64,000 nucleotides of DNA, taken from Prostheceraeus crozeri (Eukaryota > Platyhelminthes > Polycladida > Euryleptidae). A program made the position numbers and the translations under genes. The stretch is from positions 124,001 to 188,000 of the forward strand of contig CAJQUW010000503.1 of assembly GCA_907163375.1 (NCBI GenBank). The letters are read 5' to 3'. The stretch's first letter is position 1. Each line of letters opens with the position of its first letter. The notes beneath the pieces are model-generated. The model did no database searches. It had not been told where the DNA came from and saw only the letters and a program-made list of their open reading frames with translations. Shown piece by piece: positions 36,520 to 48,387 of the stretch.

Positions 36520-39500
36520 GTCATCAACTGAGCGCCATCCGCCACCGAGATTTCGACCCACTCAGCTCAGTATCTCTCAAGATGGTCGGTCCGCAACAGC
36601 TCGTTGCGTCCAGGTCCTTAACACAAAGGCTATATTGTGGATATAGTTTTTTGCTGATGGACACTTTCTTGCTTTCATCCATCTTTCTATGTAATTTGTT
36701 GACTACGTCCGGAGTCTTATCCAAGTATAAATACAAATGCATTCTTACGTCTTTGCACTCAACTTCTTGATGGTGAACTTCACGCTTTCAACACCGACTT
36801 TAACAAGTAATTTTCTCACCGATGGAGAAACGAAATCCTACTTCAAAGGGTATGAACTCACATTTCCACCCTTGCTTCTCAATCCCTTTGACAAGTTCTT
36901 CATATTTATCAGCTTTCCTCGTATAAGCATCCTCAACGTTCTCTTCTCAGGGAACGAACGGCTAGTTTGCCCATAATAATTCTCTTCCCTATCGCGTCGA
37001 TTAACACTAGATCAAGCAGTTGGTTTGATAGGGATACTTCATATGGCAGCTGTCTATCCACTCGAACGTCCCAATTTCGAGGAACAAATCGAGACACGAG
37101 GAGATTTTCGTCTCTTCGTTTGACCACTCAGCACAGAGTCAATTGCGGTTACATACCTGGAGGATAGCAATGCATCGGAAACTGTTTCCGCGCCTGCAAG
37201 ACCAAACCGTGCCGATGCGTGTACCATCCTCTATGCAGTGCCACCTGACAACCAGAGAGGATACGGCGAATATTGGCACACATGCCACACAAGTGACGCG
37301 GAGAAAGCGTCCGGATTTCCCAAAGTGCCAAATTAGCGGGGTTGGAAACACATAATGGGTCCATTGAAGCTTTCGCTTCAACTGCCAATAGCCCATGCTC
37401 CACCAATCGCTCCATGAGATTTTGCGATCTTTAACTTCCAAGTTGAGCCATCTTCCTTGCTCCCCCCTGCACTGCCAAGGCAAGCATCTTTTCTTCTTCC
37501 AAGATTCGCACCTCATTCTCTCGTAACTTTCTTCTATGGTCACCTTCGCTCATTTCTGACCAAAATTCATCTCTCTTTTCCATAACAAAATCTCTCCTGC
37601 CGTTTTGGACAACTACCATCACTTCTCTGTGTTTTGCATATAGTTGATGGAAGACATGACTTCCACCACATCCCACGTCCCACTTTCAACTGAGGTGGAT
37701 CTGAGCAGATAGCCTCATCACGGGAAAGGTCAACATATACTGCAGCCAAATATTGCTGACTTTATATTCCTCCACTATAGATGTCAATGGCAATCGCAAT
37801 CTGTTACTCTTATGCAAAACATAACTGGTAGCATTCGCGGAACACCAAGTAACTTCCTCATCACTTTGCTCACCTTGGCTTCGATTATCTCCATTCTGGA
37901 AAGGGGTATCTGACAAATCGTTTTAGACCACATAATCCTTGGGAACACGCCAAATTGCAAACTTTGAACTGATTGCATCATTCAAACTTTGAACTGACCG
38001 CATCATACAAACTTTGAACTGACCTGATCGAGATGTTCGGTTGATCTTGTGCAAGTACTTCAATACTGACGCTTGTAGTAGTGCACCCTGGTGACGGTCA
38101 GTCAATGGAAGCGTATACCATCTTCCCAAAATCTTCACTCTTGTCTCTCGAACAGTCGAAATGCGCTCGCCTCCCAGATCAAAAGGTACGTATGTCATCT
38201 TGTCTTTCAACAATGACAGTGACCTACTCATCTGTGGCTTAAATTTCATCCTACAACACCCAACATGATCATGCAACCTGTTGAGAATATTTAGACACGC
38301 CTGGAATCATTTTCTATGACCGTCAAATAGTCCATGAAAGTCTTTATTTTGTTGCTGTTGCCGCTACTCCTGATGATCATTTCCATGACCAGGACAAACA
38401 GGATGAGAGAAATAGAATCATACCACATAGAAATTCCTTTTTCTAGCCGACATAACATAGTCACCTCTGTTATTGGTGCTGAAACGGAATGTATCGAAAT
38501 AACTTGACACTTTCGTTTTTCGTTCTCACGTTGTGAAAAAATTCAACAGCGAACTGAATGATTCCATGAAGCACAGATCTATAGGCGTTGACTAAAACCG
38601 GCCGGACGACATGCATATCTTTACCCTCAAGTTGCGCCTGCCTCAACCGATTCCATGTTGTTGAAACGTGTTCCAAACAGCCACGGAAACCTGGGACACC
38701 AGCTTTTTGAGTGCTCGCATCGACAAAACCGTTCGCGAGCAGGAACTTAGTGAAGCGACTCGCCATCACACTATAGAATACTTTTACAGTCAACAACGAA
38801 ATTGGTAGGAATTGACCTAGAGTGGTTGTATAATACAACTTGTATTCTCCTTAGATGTGCATCAACCATGTCACAGTTCAAGATTTGGGCAATTCTCCAG
38901 ACTCCCACATCCTTGGTACTTACTGTTTTCCATAAGCACTTTGTTAATTTCTTGCAGTTTTTGTGGACTGCATACGTAATGCCGTTTGGCCCTTCTGCTC
39001 ATACCTCTCGCTTTGTGAATCATCGGTTCGACTTTCACAAGTTTAATCCTCGATGCATCAAAATTTATAGATGAAATTGATGACCTGTCGAGCTCAATCA
39101 CATCGTGAACATCGGAATTCCTGTTCGTATCAGAAAAGGTGTTCTGCAACACTTCCTCTAATTCTTCCACTTTAATTGTGAGGGTGCCACTCGCCTTCTC
39201 TTGGAGGTTTTTTCTTGTAGGGGTCTTCTATGGATCGCTTCCTTTCTTTCCTTGCTTTGACCCGCTTAGTCAGTTTCCTTTTGGCCTTAGTCAACTTCAA
39301 TGTTTCCGCTTAATTTTCTTGCAAGAGATCATCTATTTCAGCTGCCTTCGCTTCACTGTATGATCTTTTGAGACTTCAAAGTCTCCGAGGTTCTTTCCTG
39401 AACTCGTCAATCCGTCGACGCCGTCTAGTGGGGCTAATTTTTTCTGGTCCTTCCTTACTACCTGATTGACCCTTCTCCTTCTTGCCGAATATCATAATGC

Positions 39501-39700
39501 CATAATCATTTATAATTGCCGCGAATTTCTCTGCTCTCACACATGCATTTCCTCTAAGCGTGTCGAATGCGTGCGACAGGTCTTAGTCTATTGCTTTCTA
39601 TGCAGAGTCCCTTGACTTCGGCGACTTCAGGAGCATGCGTTCAGGTAGAGACTCAACAACGGGCTCTGACAGAACACTGTGTTCTGGGTCCTGAAATACC
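36520..39700 (-). pseudogene. Decayed LINE on the minus strand
   Basis: Reading right to left: a basic N-terminal part (KLTKAKRKLTKRVKARKERKR, about 39230-39300), LEEVLQNTFSD (about 39150), the RT fingers with FLPISLLTVK and ANGFVDASTQKAGVPGF (38600-38820), motif A region VLVNAYRSVLH, a motif C remnant FMDYL in place of YMDD (about 38340), MKFKPQMSRSLSL and VKILGRWY (38130-38250), KVMRKLLGVPR, a Cys-His zinc-finger tail (about 37190-37350) and a C-terminal domain with RNWDVRVDRQL (about 37060-37090). Frames change at least eight times. This motif order fits LINEs common in cnidarians and molluscs. Catalytic residues are lost, so it is dead. Confidence 0.7.
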
Positions 39701-39734
39701 GACAACTGACTATCTGACGCTGAGGTCTGTGTCT

Positions 39735-40447
39735 CACCGCTCTAACTACGTGCTTACAACCACGACTCAAATTGAACACCTGCCTGCAGAATGCAAAGAG
39801 AGCAGCGACGAACAAATGAGTCATAGGACTTCCGACAAACGTCAGGTGTAAAAGTAATCATTTCCTCTCGAATGCAGGCTGTCAGTTCCCTCGCATTTCT
39901 TGGCAGTCGCGCATAAACTCGGTCTATTAACACTCTCCAGAGGAATGGTGCTCACTTCTCCAGTAGTGCAGATTATACTTATTCACAGTCCCGGTCACAT
40001 CGAAGACAGCTTCGTCGGAAAACACTATTCGGAGATGGAATTGAGAATGGTGGTCATGTTAAGAAATCCATTGACAAAATTCGTGACGTCGTTAGTGATC
40101 GTCATCAGAGAGTTCTGGATGAAGGTTGGTTTATAGGGATGATAATGTTTCTTGTGAGGACAATGAACAACGCTACTTTGCGAAACTCCCAGCGTGTTAC
40201 TAATACGACGCGTAGAAACGTTCGGGTCGTCTTCAATCATCGGTTTAATGGAAGAAAACATATAGTCACCTGTAGCCGTCGCCAGACGACCACTTCAATC
40301 TTAACGCTTATTGATATCCCATACGTGAGGAATTTCTTCATCCAGCGATGGACTGTCGGCGGAAGTGGGGCTTCCTCATGAAATTCATCCTTGTAGCTTC
40401 TTGCTTCAGACACTTTGTTGAATGCAACTGCCCATGTAACAAGTTTC
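39735..40447 (-). pseudogene. Mariner-like transposase remnant, main part
   Basis: Minus-strand pieces show an N-terminal DNA-binding part (VHRWMKKFLTYG; then STRRISNTLGVSQSSVV at 40150-40225), HPYKPTFIQ, the first catalytic block VFSDEAVFDVTG with VNKYNLHYW (about 39975-40030), and then directly the family C-terminus (VYARLPRNARELTACIREE, about 39830-39890). The block with the second and third catalytic Asp is deleted. Its likeness to 17202-18265 suggests the DD41D group. The first codons lie across the Ty3/gypsy element at 45529-45547. Confidence 0.65.
40443..40447. repeat. 5-bp target duplication of the Ty3/gypsy element, left
   Basis: GTTTC here and at 45529-45533. A five-base duplication is typical for Ty3/gypsy integrases. 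Confidence 0.8.
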
Positions 40448-40578
40448 TGTTACGATCAGAACAACCGCTTTATTCCAACGAAGTCTTTATTGTAGCAAGC
40501 ATGCCATTTACCGCAGCGCGCGGATAAACACTGATCATGTCACAATGGACAAAGAACAATGGCATGCATGTCACTACA
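40448..40578 (-). repeat. 3' LTR of the Ty3/gypsy element
   Basis: It begins TGTTACGATC and ends CACTACA on the plus strand (TG...CA). It differs from the other LTR mainly at CAGCGCGCGG versus CAGTGCACGG, so the insertion is fairly recent. Confidence 0.9.
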
Positions 40579-40630
40579 TTATCCCCCTCCAAAAAAGATA
40601 AATATACACTTTTTGTATGTCATAAAGATA

Positions 40631-41980
40631 CAGTCCGTTTCATAAAAAGTGGATCATCCTAAAATTTGACTAAATAAAACATAAGTATGATACAGAAAGC
40701 ATTTTTCATGTTATTTCATGTCCCTAATATATTTAAATGTCCTTATATAATCTCATAAGCTATGATACAGTAACGGTTCTTAAGAAGCTAATATTTCGTG
40801 GCCCTACCCTTATTGTCAATGACATTACCAATTCGTCTAGGCATTGATTCGATGATATCGTTGATTTTTGGTTGATCTAACTTTCTCCACTCTCTTTTTA
40901 ACAGTGACGTAAGTTGTGATACGCCATCTGTAGGTAGCAGTGAACGACGAACGTTATGTTTTAGAATAGTCCATACATTTTCTATGGGATTCAGATCAGG
41001 AGAACGAGCTGGCCAAGATAATGTCCTAAGCCCTAATTGAGACTTGCATAAGTTGACTCTACTACTCCTGTGACACGTAGCATTATCATCCATAAATAAC
41101 CAAGTCGATGGATCACCAAGTTGATCTGTCATTTGGCCAATGTTCATTCGTAAAACATTCACATAGCGTTCAGAATTCATGGTTCCTTGCTGTATGTGAA
41201 GTCTTCTACGAATAGTGGACTTAGAAATAGACGAGTATAGTGCAGCCATCTCAGTTAACGAGAGACTTGGATCAACTTTAACAAATCTCAAAATTAGGCG
41301 GTCTATACGTTTGGATGTTTTGCGTGGACGGCTAGAGCCCTCTTTACGACAGAGCCGAAAATCATCATTATGCCATCGATGCACATTTGTGTAAGGGACA
41401 TTTAGTCGCTTGCTTGTAGCTCGCAAAGAAAACCCTAACACTTTGCCTTTTGTGAATGCGATCTCGTTATTGTTCATTTGTGCTTTGTATTGTTTTCAAC
41501 CGGTAAGAGATAGATTTCTAGCTGAAAGCAATCAGGAGTGCTGCCAACACCACCGCAACGAAGTCAGGAAGCTATGGAACATGAAGTCCAGTTAATCACA
41601 TGTAGCAGTTACATTATTGTTGATGAATAATGGTGCTATACTGGCTCTGATTGACCGATTTTCTTTATTTTTGTTTTGCTTGATAGCTTTTGGCTTGTAG
41701 AACAACATATTACATAACAAAGGAAACAAATGCAATTTTATAAGAGTGAGGTATGATTTTGTGTAACATTGCTAAATGAAGATCAAATTATCTACTACTT
41801 TTTTATCTACAACAGGAAAACAACTCAATATTCATGCTTGAAATTTCCAACAATGATATTAGTAAGCACAACTGACATATCTTCCAAATTTCAGAGAAAT
41901 TCGTTCAAGTTTGGCGGAGTTAGACAAAGTTGAAGTTAAGGCGATGTTTAAGGGTGATCCATTTTTTATGAAACAATCTG
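40631..41980 (-). mobile_element. Tc1-like element inside the Ty3/gypsy element
   Basis: Terminal inverted repeats CAGTCCGTTTCATAAAAAGT (left) and a 4-5-mismatch complement at 41945-41980. TA lies at the left flank; the right flank reads ATA. The transposase gene is internally deleted. It inserted after integrase and before the 3' LTR. Confidence 0.8.
40788..41477 (-). pseudogene. Tc1 transposase with internal deletion
   Basis: The 229-codon frame has an N-terminal helix-turn-helix region (residues 1-100) and the C-terminal catalytic part with FMDDNATCH and WPARSPDLNPIENVW. There are 34 residues between this Asp and the Glu, so it is DD34E. The first catalytic Asp block (usually WxxVxFSDES) is missing, and the protein is about 110 residues shorter than Tc1 transposases (about 340). 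The reading frame stays open across the deletion, so a protein could be made, but it would lack catalysis. Confidence 0.85.
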
Positions 41981-42092
41981 ATATTAACACATTTTGTCAA
42001 TACTTAAAATTAGTCAACGATAAAATCTAGTGTGCATGACTGGTAGTGCAATAGTGCAAATTTTGAACATGACAGATAAATATTAATTTTGC

Positions 42093-43091
42093 TCACCACA
42101 TTACTTTACATAAGTTTAAGTTAAGGAACCGTCCATCTGCGGTCTCAACAACCTGTTCCGAAAGACGACGTTTGACAGCAATTGGTTCTGTAAATCGAGG
42201 AGACAAAGGTCTTCTGACAGCAATTTTTAAACACACAAACTTTGGACATTTCGAGGTGAAGTTGGCATGTTTATCTTCATTTGAGCTTGTAAAGTCACAT
42301 TTGAATTTTCGACCAAAAACTAACTCAAAAGGGGTTGATTGTGTTGTTGTGCAATACGCTGCATTGTGAGTGGCTACTACTTTCTGTAAATTTTCCTTCC
42401 AATCTCCACCCATGCATGATATAGTATCCTTGAGTTCTCGGTGGAAACGTTCGATAACAGAGTTGCCTTGTGGATAATATATCGTCGAATGTTTAACGAA
42501 AAAACCATGTTTGTTGGCAAAGTCTCTGAAGATAGTCGATGTGAATTGAGGTCCATTATCGCTTAGCAATGCACGCGGTACTCCAAACTTATATATCCAA
42601 TTGTTCTCTATGGTTCTGCATACATTTTCAGAGCATATGTCAATCATGGCAAAAGCTTGAACATATCTGGAAGCTACATCCATCATGGTAAGCATATATT
42701 TGTAGTTCCCCTTCGATAACTTCAATGGCCCAACAATGTCAGTACAAACAAGATCAAAAGTCTTCAAATTATCTGAAATAATATGTCCTTTCTTTGTGGA
42801 GTAAGTATATGATTTGAATCGCAAACAAGATGAACAGTTACTAATAACTGAGCGAATTTTTTGCCTCATATTTGGGAACCATAGACCAGAGCTAAGAATA
42901 GAATACCTGGTTCTTGTTATTCCACAATGGCCGAAAGCATGATGTTGATGAATGACATCCTCTATTTCTTCATCTGGAACAGTCATTCTAAATGATGTTG
43001 TTGATACTGTTTTTGCAACTGGACATGAACTGCAGTTGTCAGAAACTGATCTTGACATGGTATCGGCGAGGATATTATCGCAACCTTTCAA
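42093..43091 (-). pseudogene. pol: Ty3/gypsy pol: end of RNase H region and integrase
   Basis: Integrase joins the cDNA to the host genome. It shows the zinc-binding HHCC region (HHAFGHCGITRTRYS ... CSSCLRFK), catalytic D in LVCTDIVGP, D in LLSDNGPQFTS and E in GNSVIERFHREL, all in order. The frame is open for 332 codons, but it is cut from the upstream RT-RNase H part by a frameshift near 43145, so it is labelled as a broken gene. Confidence 0.85.
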
Positions 43092-44056
43092 ATATTCGAT
43101 TTCAAAATCATAATCCTCCAGATAATGAATGTATCGTGCATGGCGAGAGCATGCTGGGGTTTCCGCACAAAATGTATTAGCGCTTGGTGGTCGACTCGTA
43201 TCACAAACTTCTGCCCATAAACGTATTGCCTGAATTTCTTCAATGCCCAGACTACCGACAAAAATTCTTTGTCAGTTACAGAATAATTCATCTCTGATTT
43301 CGATAGGCTTCGACTGGTATACATAAGGGGCAGATTATTTTGCATTAAAACTGCGCCTAAAGCTGTAGAACTAGCATCAGATTCAATAACGAATTTTTTA
43401 CTGAAATCAGGGAGCTGGAGCAATGTTTTTTCAGATAATAGAGTTTTGATTTTCGCAAACGAATGTTGTGCTTCATCAGTCCATTTAAATCCGCCAGACT
43501 TAGTCACGTAAATGGGCTTTAATAATTCCGCCAACTTTGGAACAAATCTTGACAGAAAATTCACAAAACCACAATAGCGGTCAACATCTTTTGATGATTT
43601 TGGAACACCAATCATTTGCAATTTTGAAATTTTCTCAGGATCAGGCTCAACACCATGCTCTGAAATAACAAATCCAAGGTAAGTAACCCGATCAAAAGCA
43701 AACGAGCACTTTCCAGGTTTGACCATTAAACCAAATTCACTCAAACGAGATAAAACATTTCTAATCGATTTCAGATGCTCGTCAAAATTTTTATTCGCTA
43801 TAATTATATCATCAATATATGGCAAAATACCGAGGTTCTTTAAAACAACTTGCATCATCCTCTGAAACAATGCTGGAGCGTTCTTTAATCCGTATGGCAT
43901 TCGATTGAATTCGTATAAGCAGTTGTCAACGGCGAAAGCAGTTCTCTGCTTAGAGTCTTCCTTCAGCTCAACTTGATAATAAGCGGATGTAAGGTCAAGA
44001 GTCGTAAAGTACTTGCAGCCACCAAGCTCGGCGATGCACTCGTCAATAACAGGCAT
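43088..44056 (-). pseudogene. pol: Ty3/gypsy pol: reverse transcriptase and RNase H
   Basis: RT motifs TTLDLTSAYYQVELKE, RMPYGLKNAPALFQRMM and LPYIDDIIIAN are intact (I instead of V in the YxDD box). RNase H follows with IESDASSTALGAVLMQ and VIRVDHQALIHF. The upstream edge is one in-frame TGA (44093-44095) that separates it from protease; the downstream edge is a one-base shift. Confidence 0.88.
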
Positions 44057-44092
44057 TGGGAAACAATCATCAGATGATATCTGATTAAGCCG

Positions 44093-44770
44093 TCAGAAAT
44101 CCACAACCAACTGTAGGCGACCATCTTTCTTTTTTATGAAGAAAATGGGATTGCACCAAGATGATGAACTTTCTCTTATGATACCATTACTTAGCATTTG
44201 CTGAACTACTGATTTAGCGTCCTTCTTTAAACCATGAGGTAAAGGATAATCCTTACAACGAAAAGGTGGAGAATTTCCTGTAGCAATTTCATGCTTGAAA
44301 CGGGTATTATACTCGAAATCAAATTGATTTCTTGAAAAAGTTTCAGGAAATTTGCACAAAAGCTCCAATAATTGCTTTCTTTGTTTTTCAGGGAATTTTT
44401 GGTTAATTTTGAATTGACTAATTAAGTCATCATTCGTTTGAATAGAATTCACTGATAGAAGTAAACCATGCCGACGAATTAATGGCCAACCAAACACTAA
44501 TTTGTGTGGACTGTTATCAAAAACAAAAAATAATGTCTGCTCACCAAATATATTTATCATTACGTAACCATCCGACCGGTGATTTCGACCATTAGCCATA
44601 AAAAACATTCTTCGGTAAGGAGTCTCCTTAAGATGCAACATATAAATCATGTCCCGTCGGATGAAATTAATGTCACTACCAGTGTCCAAAATCGCAGTCA
44701 TATTTGTACCATTAATGTGAACATTGCAACAATAATATTCATTCTTGTCCACTACTGCACTACCACACAC
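44093..44770 (-). pseudogene. pol: Ty3/gypsy pol: protease and RT fingers
   Basis: The aspartic protease site AILDTGSDINFI is at about residues 27-38. The RT finger region FFIKKKDGRLQLVVDF ends at an in-frame TGA where family members have Arg, the likely inactivating change (CGA to TGA). The frame overlaps the end of gag, as is usual where pol is made by frameshift or readthrough. Confidence 0.85.
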
Positions 44771-45381
44771 TAGTTTAAATGTTTGTTATGACAAAATCTT
44801 TGTATATGACCAGTTTGTTTGCAGCGAAAGCATTTAAATAATTTCCAGCATTTGCCAGAATGGCGCTTATTGCATTCTTTACAATTAGAAATTACTGCAG
44901 CAGAAGTTTCCGCTTGATACCACTGTACTTTGCGCAAATTCTCTATCAAACCATCCAAATTAGACGTATTGGTAGATAACAACAATTGATTGCGAATAAC
45001 CAAATCTGGTATAGCCTCAATACATGTTGTAATAACTGCTTCAACTGTAAATCCCAACATTAAAAGCTTTCTCATCGTAAGCACCATCCGTTCGACATCA
45101 TCTCTAGTTGTAATTGGATTTTGAATCAAGGTTTGTAAAGAGACGTTCTGCTTTCGTTTCCAAACTTTTTCAATTTCAGACAGCAATGTCTTAGCTGTTG
45201 TCGTTCCAACACCCAGTTTAGAGCATTCCGACAAGATGTCATCTGATACTTTAGAAGGTAACAAATTAAGCAAGTAACTGTCTTTGTCGCTGTCATTTAA
45301 TTTCTTCGTTAAAATCAAATTTGCAATTTCACCATCCAATTTACTTCTCCATATAATGTAGGAGCCATCAACAGTTAGCAT
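44770..45381 (-). CDS. gag: Ty3/gypsy Gag
   Basis: A 203-residue capsid-nucleocapsid precursor. The first 150 residues are the helical capsid region (SKVSDDILSECSKLG, LIQNPITTRDDVERMV). Near the C-terminus is CKECNKRHSGKC followed by a CCHC knuckle CFRCKQTGHIQRFC (C-x2-C-x4-H-x4-C) that binds RNA. The ATG lies 17 bases inside the 5' LTR, within the primer-binding region, so the leader is very short. It ends at a TAG with pol in another frame. Confidence 0.85.
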   Translation of the reverse strand: MLTVDGSYIIWRSKLDGEIANLILTKKLNDSDKDSYLLNLLPSKVSDDILSECSKLGVGTTTAKTLLSEIEKVWKRKQNVSLQTLIQNPITTRDDVERMVLTMRKLLMLGFTVEAVITTCIEAIPDLVIRNQLLLSTNTSNLDGLIENLRKVQWYQAETSAAVISNCKECNKRHSGKCWKLFKCFRCKQTGHIQRFCHNKHLN

Positions 45382-45398
45382 GATTCGCGACGCCAGAT

Positions 45399-45528
45399 GT
45401 TACGATCAGAACAACCGCTTTATTCCAACGAAGTCTTTATTGTAGCAAGCATGCCATTTACCGCAGTGCACGGATAAACACTGATCATGTCACAATGGAC
45501 AAAGAACAATGGCATGCATGTCACTACA
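45399..45528 (-). repeat. 5' LTR of the Ty3/gypsy element
   Basis: TGTTACGATC...CACTACA, nearly identical to 40448-40578. As the element is on the minus strand, this copy carries its promoter. Confidence 0.9.
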
Positions 45529-45547
45529 GTTTCTCCTTCCTTTCCAT
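45529..45547 (-). pseudogene. First codons of the mariner-like transposase
   Basis: GTTTC (45529-45533) is the right target duplication. The minus strand here has an ATG (45545-45547) and an open run that joins in frame to 40447-40400 when the Ty3/gypsy element and one GTTTC are removed. This shows the retrotransposon landed about seven codons into the gene. Confidence 0.65.
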
Positions 45548-47142
45548 AGCTTGGCTTGAATGAAGCACTAAATGACTTCAGCTATTAACATAAACCATTC
45601 GTCCGATGATATGAATTTGAATTTTTTGAGCTTAGAGCATCAGTTTCGTTCATATATATGTTATAAAACAGAAGACAAAAGCATAGAAATTGAATCAGTC
45701 AACTTAAGAAAGAAATCAGAATAACAATTCAAAGTGATTTTTCACAAACTTAAAATAACGTTTCTTTTACTTACCATGTACTCACCATGTATGAGCTTGA
45801 TCCGTGCTTAGATGCCTTATTCTGAACAGGAAAACATCTTGGGTGAATTTTGACATTGAGCATTCAAGTGGCTGCTAACTTATAAAAAAAAGACGGAATG
45901 CGGATTGGGTCCGGACAGAAAATGAAAAACAGCACCGAACTGAAGTAAACCTTGACTCGAGCTGAGTAATCCAGCCACACCCCATTGTGGTGCTCGCACC
46001 TGCAAAAGTTGACAATTTTGAAGATCTATTTCTATTCATTTGATTTGCCATATTGCAGCACATTCATGTTTTGTAAACAAATTGGCTTCACTTAGTTTGT
46101 GAGTATTAATAAACGCTTGCTAAATCACATACCTTGAAATGTCGAAACAAGCAAAAACAGATCTTGTATTCATCTACATGATGATCTTCAATGCTCTCAA
46201 TTCGTGATTCATCTTCAAAGAGCTGCGGATATGAAAATAGCCGTCACATAAAAGGCAGTAGTGATTTCATTGAAACATGTCAACGAACGAAAAGATGAAT
46301 AAAAACAGCAATCTGTTGAGGTTATATCTTTGGCAATTTCCATTAACGTCAATTACAGACAGATGTTTTGATAATTTCGGACACTTTGACATTTGCAGAG
46401 GCACATGATTAAAAGAATTGACCTCTTAAGGACTTATCTTGCCAATTGATTCAATCGGAATTATTATGTGCCATTTTTGGCTTGAATTCATTGTACATAG
46501 TCTGCTGATTGAATAACATAATCCTAAACGATGAGGGTTTGTATACAGTGATGCTAGGCATCGAGACTCATCTGCGATGTCATTACTTTATTTTTTATTT
46601 CTATTGTCTTTCATTTTGTTGCTATCCCTTAGTCAATCATTCTATCGCTCTTTTAATCCAAAAATTCCGCGAATCAAAACATAAAAAGTCTATTGTTTCA
46701 CGTATTCGTAGTGTTCGTTATTTTTGATTCCAGCAATTATACTTTGTTAACTTTTGTCACTCATAAATTCTGCTTCTTTACTCACCGATCTAAATAAATT
46801 TCTTCTAGTAGCTCTAAGTCTGAATAGACTAGCATAGGCAGCAGGGGTGCAGCAGCGGATTTTTCCTATATAGGGGGTTCGAAAAATTGTCTAATGAAGT
46901 ATCGTAAAAAATTAGTCCATTATATATGATGAAATATTGAGTAATTGCTTTCCAGCACTGATTTGCTGAGAAGGCAGAGTCGCTCCTACTTCATTGATAT
47001 CAATGCTCAGTGATTTGCTATTCCCACTTTACGCCATACATGCTATGTAGTAAGAGAAAACATCAATTCCGTCATGAACGCTGTATATTTTTGTAGGTGT
47101 CTTACAGGAGATCTTATGTTCCAAAGATATATGACGTTATCT
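45548..47142. other. No gene recognised
   Basis: AT-rich sequence, short ORFs only. The region next to 45548 should hold the 5' end of the split mariner-like element, but I could not find its terminal repeat. Confidence 0.35.
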
Positions 47143-47146
47143 TTAG

Positions 47147-47341
47147 CCATCAGGGACCTGAGCTTTTTCACACCCTCTGAGGGGGGTCCAGTGTACCCCC
47201 TATCTACCATACTTCCACTGATTCTATTGAAATGAAATAACATAAATAGTTCATTGTCAAAATTGATGATTTTACATGGGCATGAGCGATTGATATGTCC
47301 TCAGCACAAAAAGTAAAATAGAAAAATGTGGCTCCGGAGGG
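47147..47341. mobile_element. MITE family 2, short copy (195 bp)
   Basis: Read on the minus strand it starts CCCTCCGGAGCC beside TTAA (47342-47345) and matches both ends of 28146-29098, but lacks about 0.7 kb of the middle. The far flank is TTAG. It looks like an internal-deletion derivative. Confidence 0.6.
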
Positions 47342-47345
47342 TTAA

Positions 47346-48275
47346 AGATAGGTGATGAGACTGATGACTCTTGTAACGTTGAGGTTGGTGGAATGCGTGA
47401 CTTTGGCTCTGATGTCAGAAGCTTTTTAGGAAAGCTTTGTTCCTTTGTAAAAAAGGAAATAATAGCTGTTAGTCATTTATTTTATGCAAAGAGAAATATC
47501 TAAAGCAACAATAGGTGTTAAATAATCTTAGCTACATGTAAGCTCCGTGACAATTTGATTTATTTGACTAGCTAAGAATTAAATTCGAACTATTGCATTA
47601 GAATGCATCTCTATTATCATATTTACATGCAGAACTTAGAAATCTCATTCCAAAATTATGCATTTTTTAATTTTTTTAAAAGTGACAAAGAATTTTTCTG
47701 CCTTTCGGTGAAGACTTATTCGGATGGAGCTAATGGAATGACAATATGAATAAATACAGCATGTGTTCTATCGTGGTACTGGTATTAATATTCAAACTGC
47801 ATGTATTTTCGCATAAGTCCACTAATTGAAATTTCACAGCAAATTTGCAGTGATTAGCCTGACAATCCCAAAAAGCGAATGGACAATCTGTAGGAATCAT
47901 TAGTTTGCTTCAGAAAAGAACTTGGATTTCTGCGGAATTCCGAGTTGGGTAAAAATGCATATAGGCATTTCCTCTTTAGCATTCTTTAATTAAGGATAAT
48001 CTTGATGCATTAACAAATGAGTGCACCAACTTTCAGTGAAACACGTTATTCGGAAGTCAGGCAAAATTTTACTATCGCCATAGGATTCCTTAAATGATAA
48101 TTGTCAGTAAGAAAGATGTCGAGCAGATTGATATTTTCCTTTAAATTTCTGACAATATGACGCCTTAGATGGTCTGTTGATGCCGATTTGATATCAAATT
48201 TTCAAAAATCTCAGCAGAGACTAATGAACCTTTGTGATTTTAGTAGTCTCTAGTTTTAAGTCTTTTCAATTTTAG
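47346..48275. other. No gene recognised
   Basis: AT-rich sequence without assigned features. Confidence 0.35.
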
Positions 48276-48387
48276 AATCAAACAAAAGAGATAATGCTGA
48301 TGATTTTCGCGACCAATTTGGCATTAAGTCAATAGATAGTCTCATCAACATTCTGCAAAGTAATGAAAGGATTGCGACAATGCGAGA
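48276..48387 (+). other. Possible orphan host exon (112 bp)
   Basis: A pyrimidine-rich acceptor TTTTCAATTTTAG precedes base 48276 and a GTAAGT donor follows base 48387. Between them one frame is fully open, encoding about 36 residues with FRDQFGIKSIDSLINILQSN. I do not recognise the protein, and no partner exon was found. Alternatively it is a chance coincidence. Confidence 0.3.

Larger units (their letters stand above)
40448..45528 (-). mobile_element. Ty3/gypsy LTR retrotransposon
   Basis: Two short LTRs (131 and 130 bp) in the same orientation bound gag, protease, RT-RNase H and integrase on the minus strand. GTTTC duplications flank it. A purine-rich tract abuts the 3' LTR (40579-40596, GGAGGGGGA on the minus strand). 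A candidate primer-binding site TGGCGTCGCGAA lies two bases inside the 5' LTR (45385-45396). A Tc1 element sits between integrase and 3' LTR. One stop and one frameshift in pol suggest it is inactive. Confidence 0.9.
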
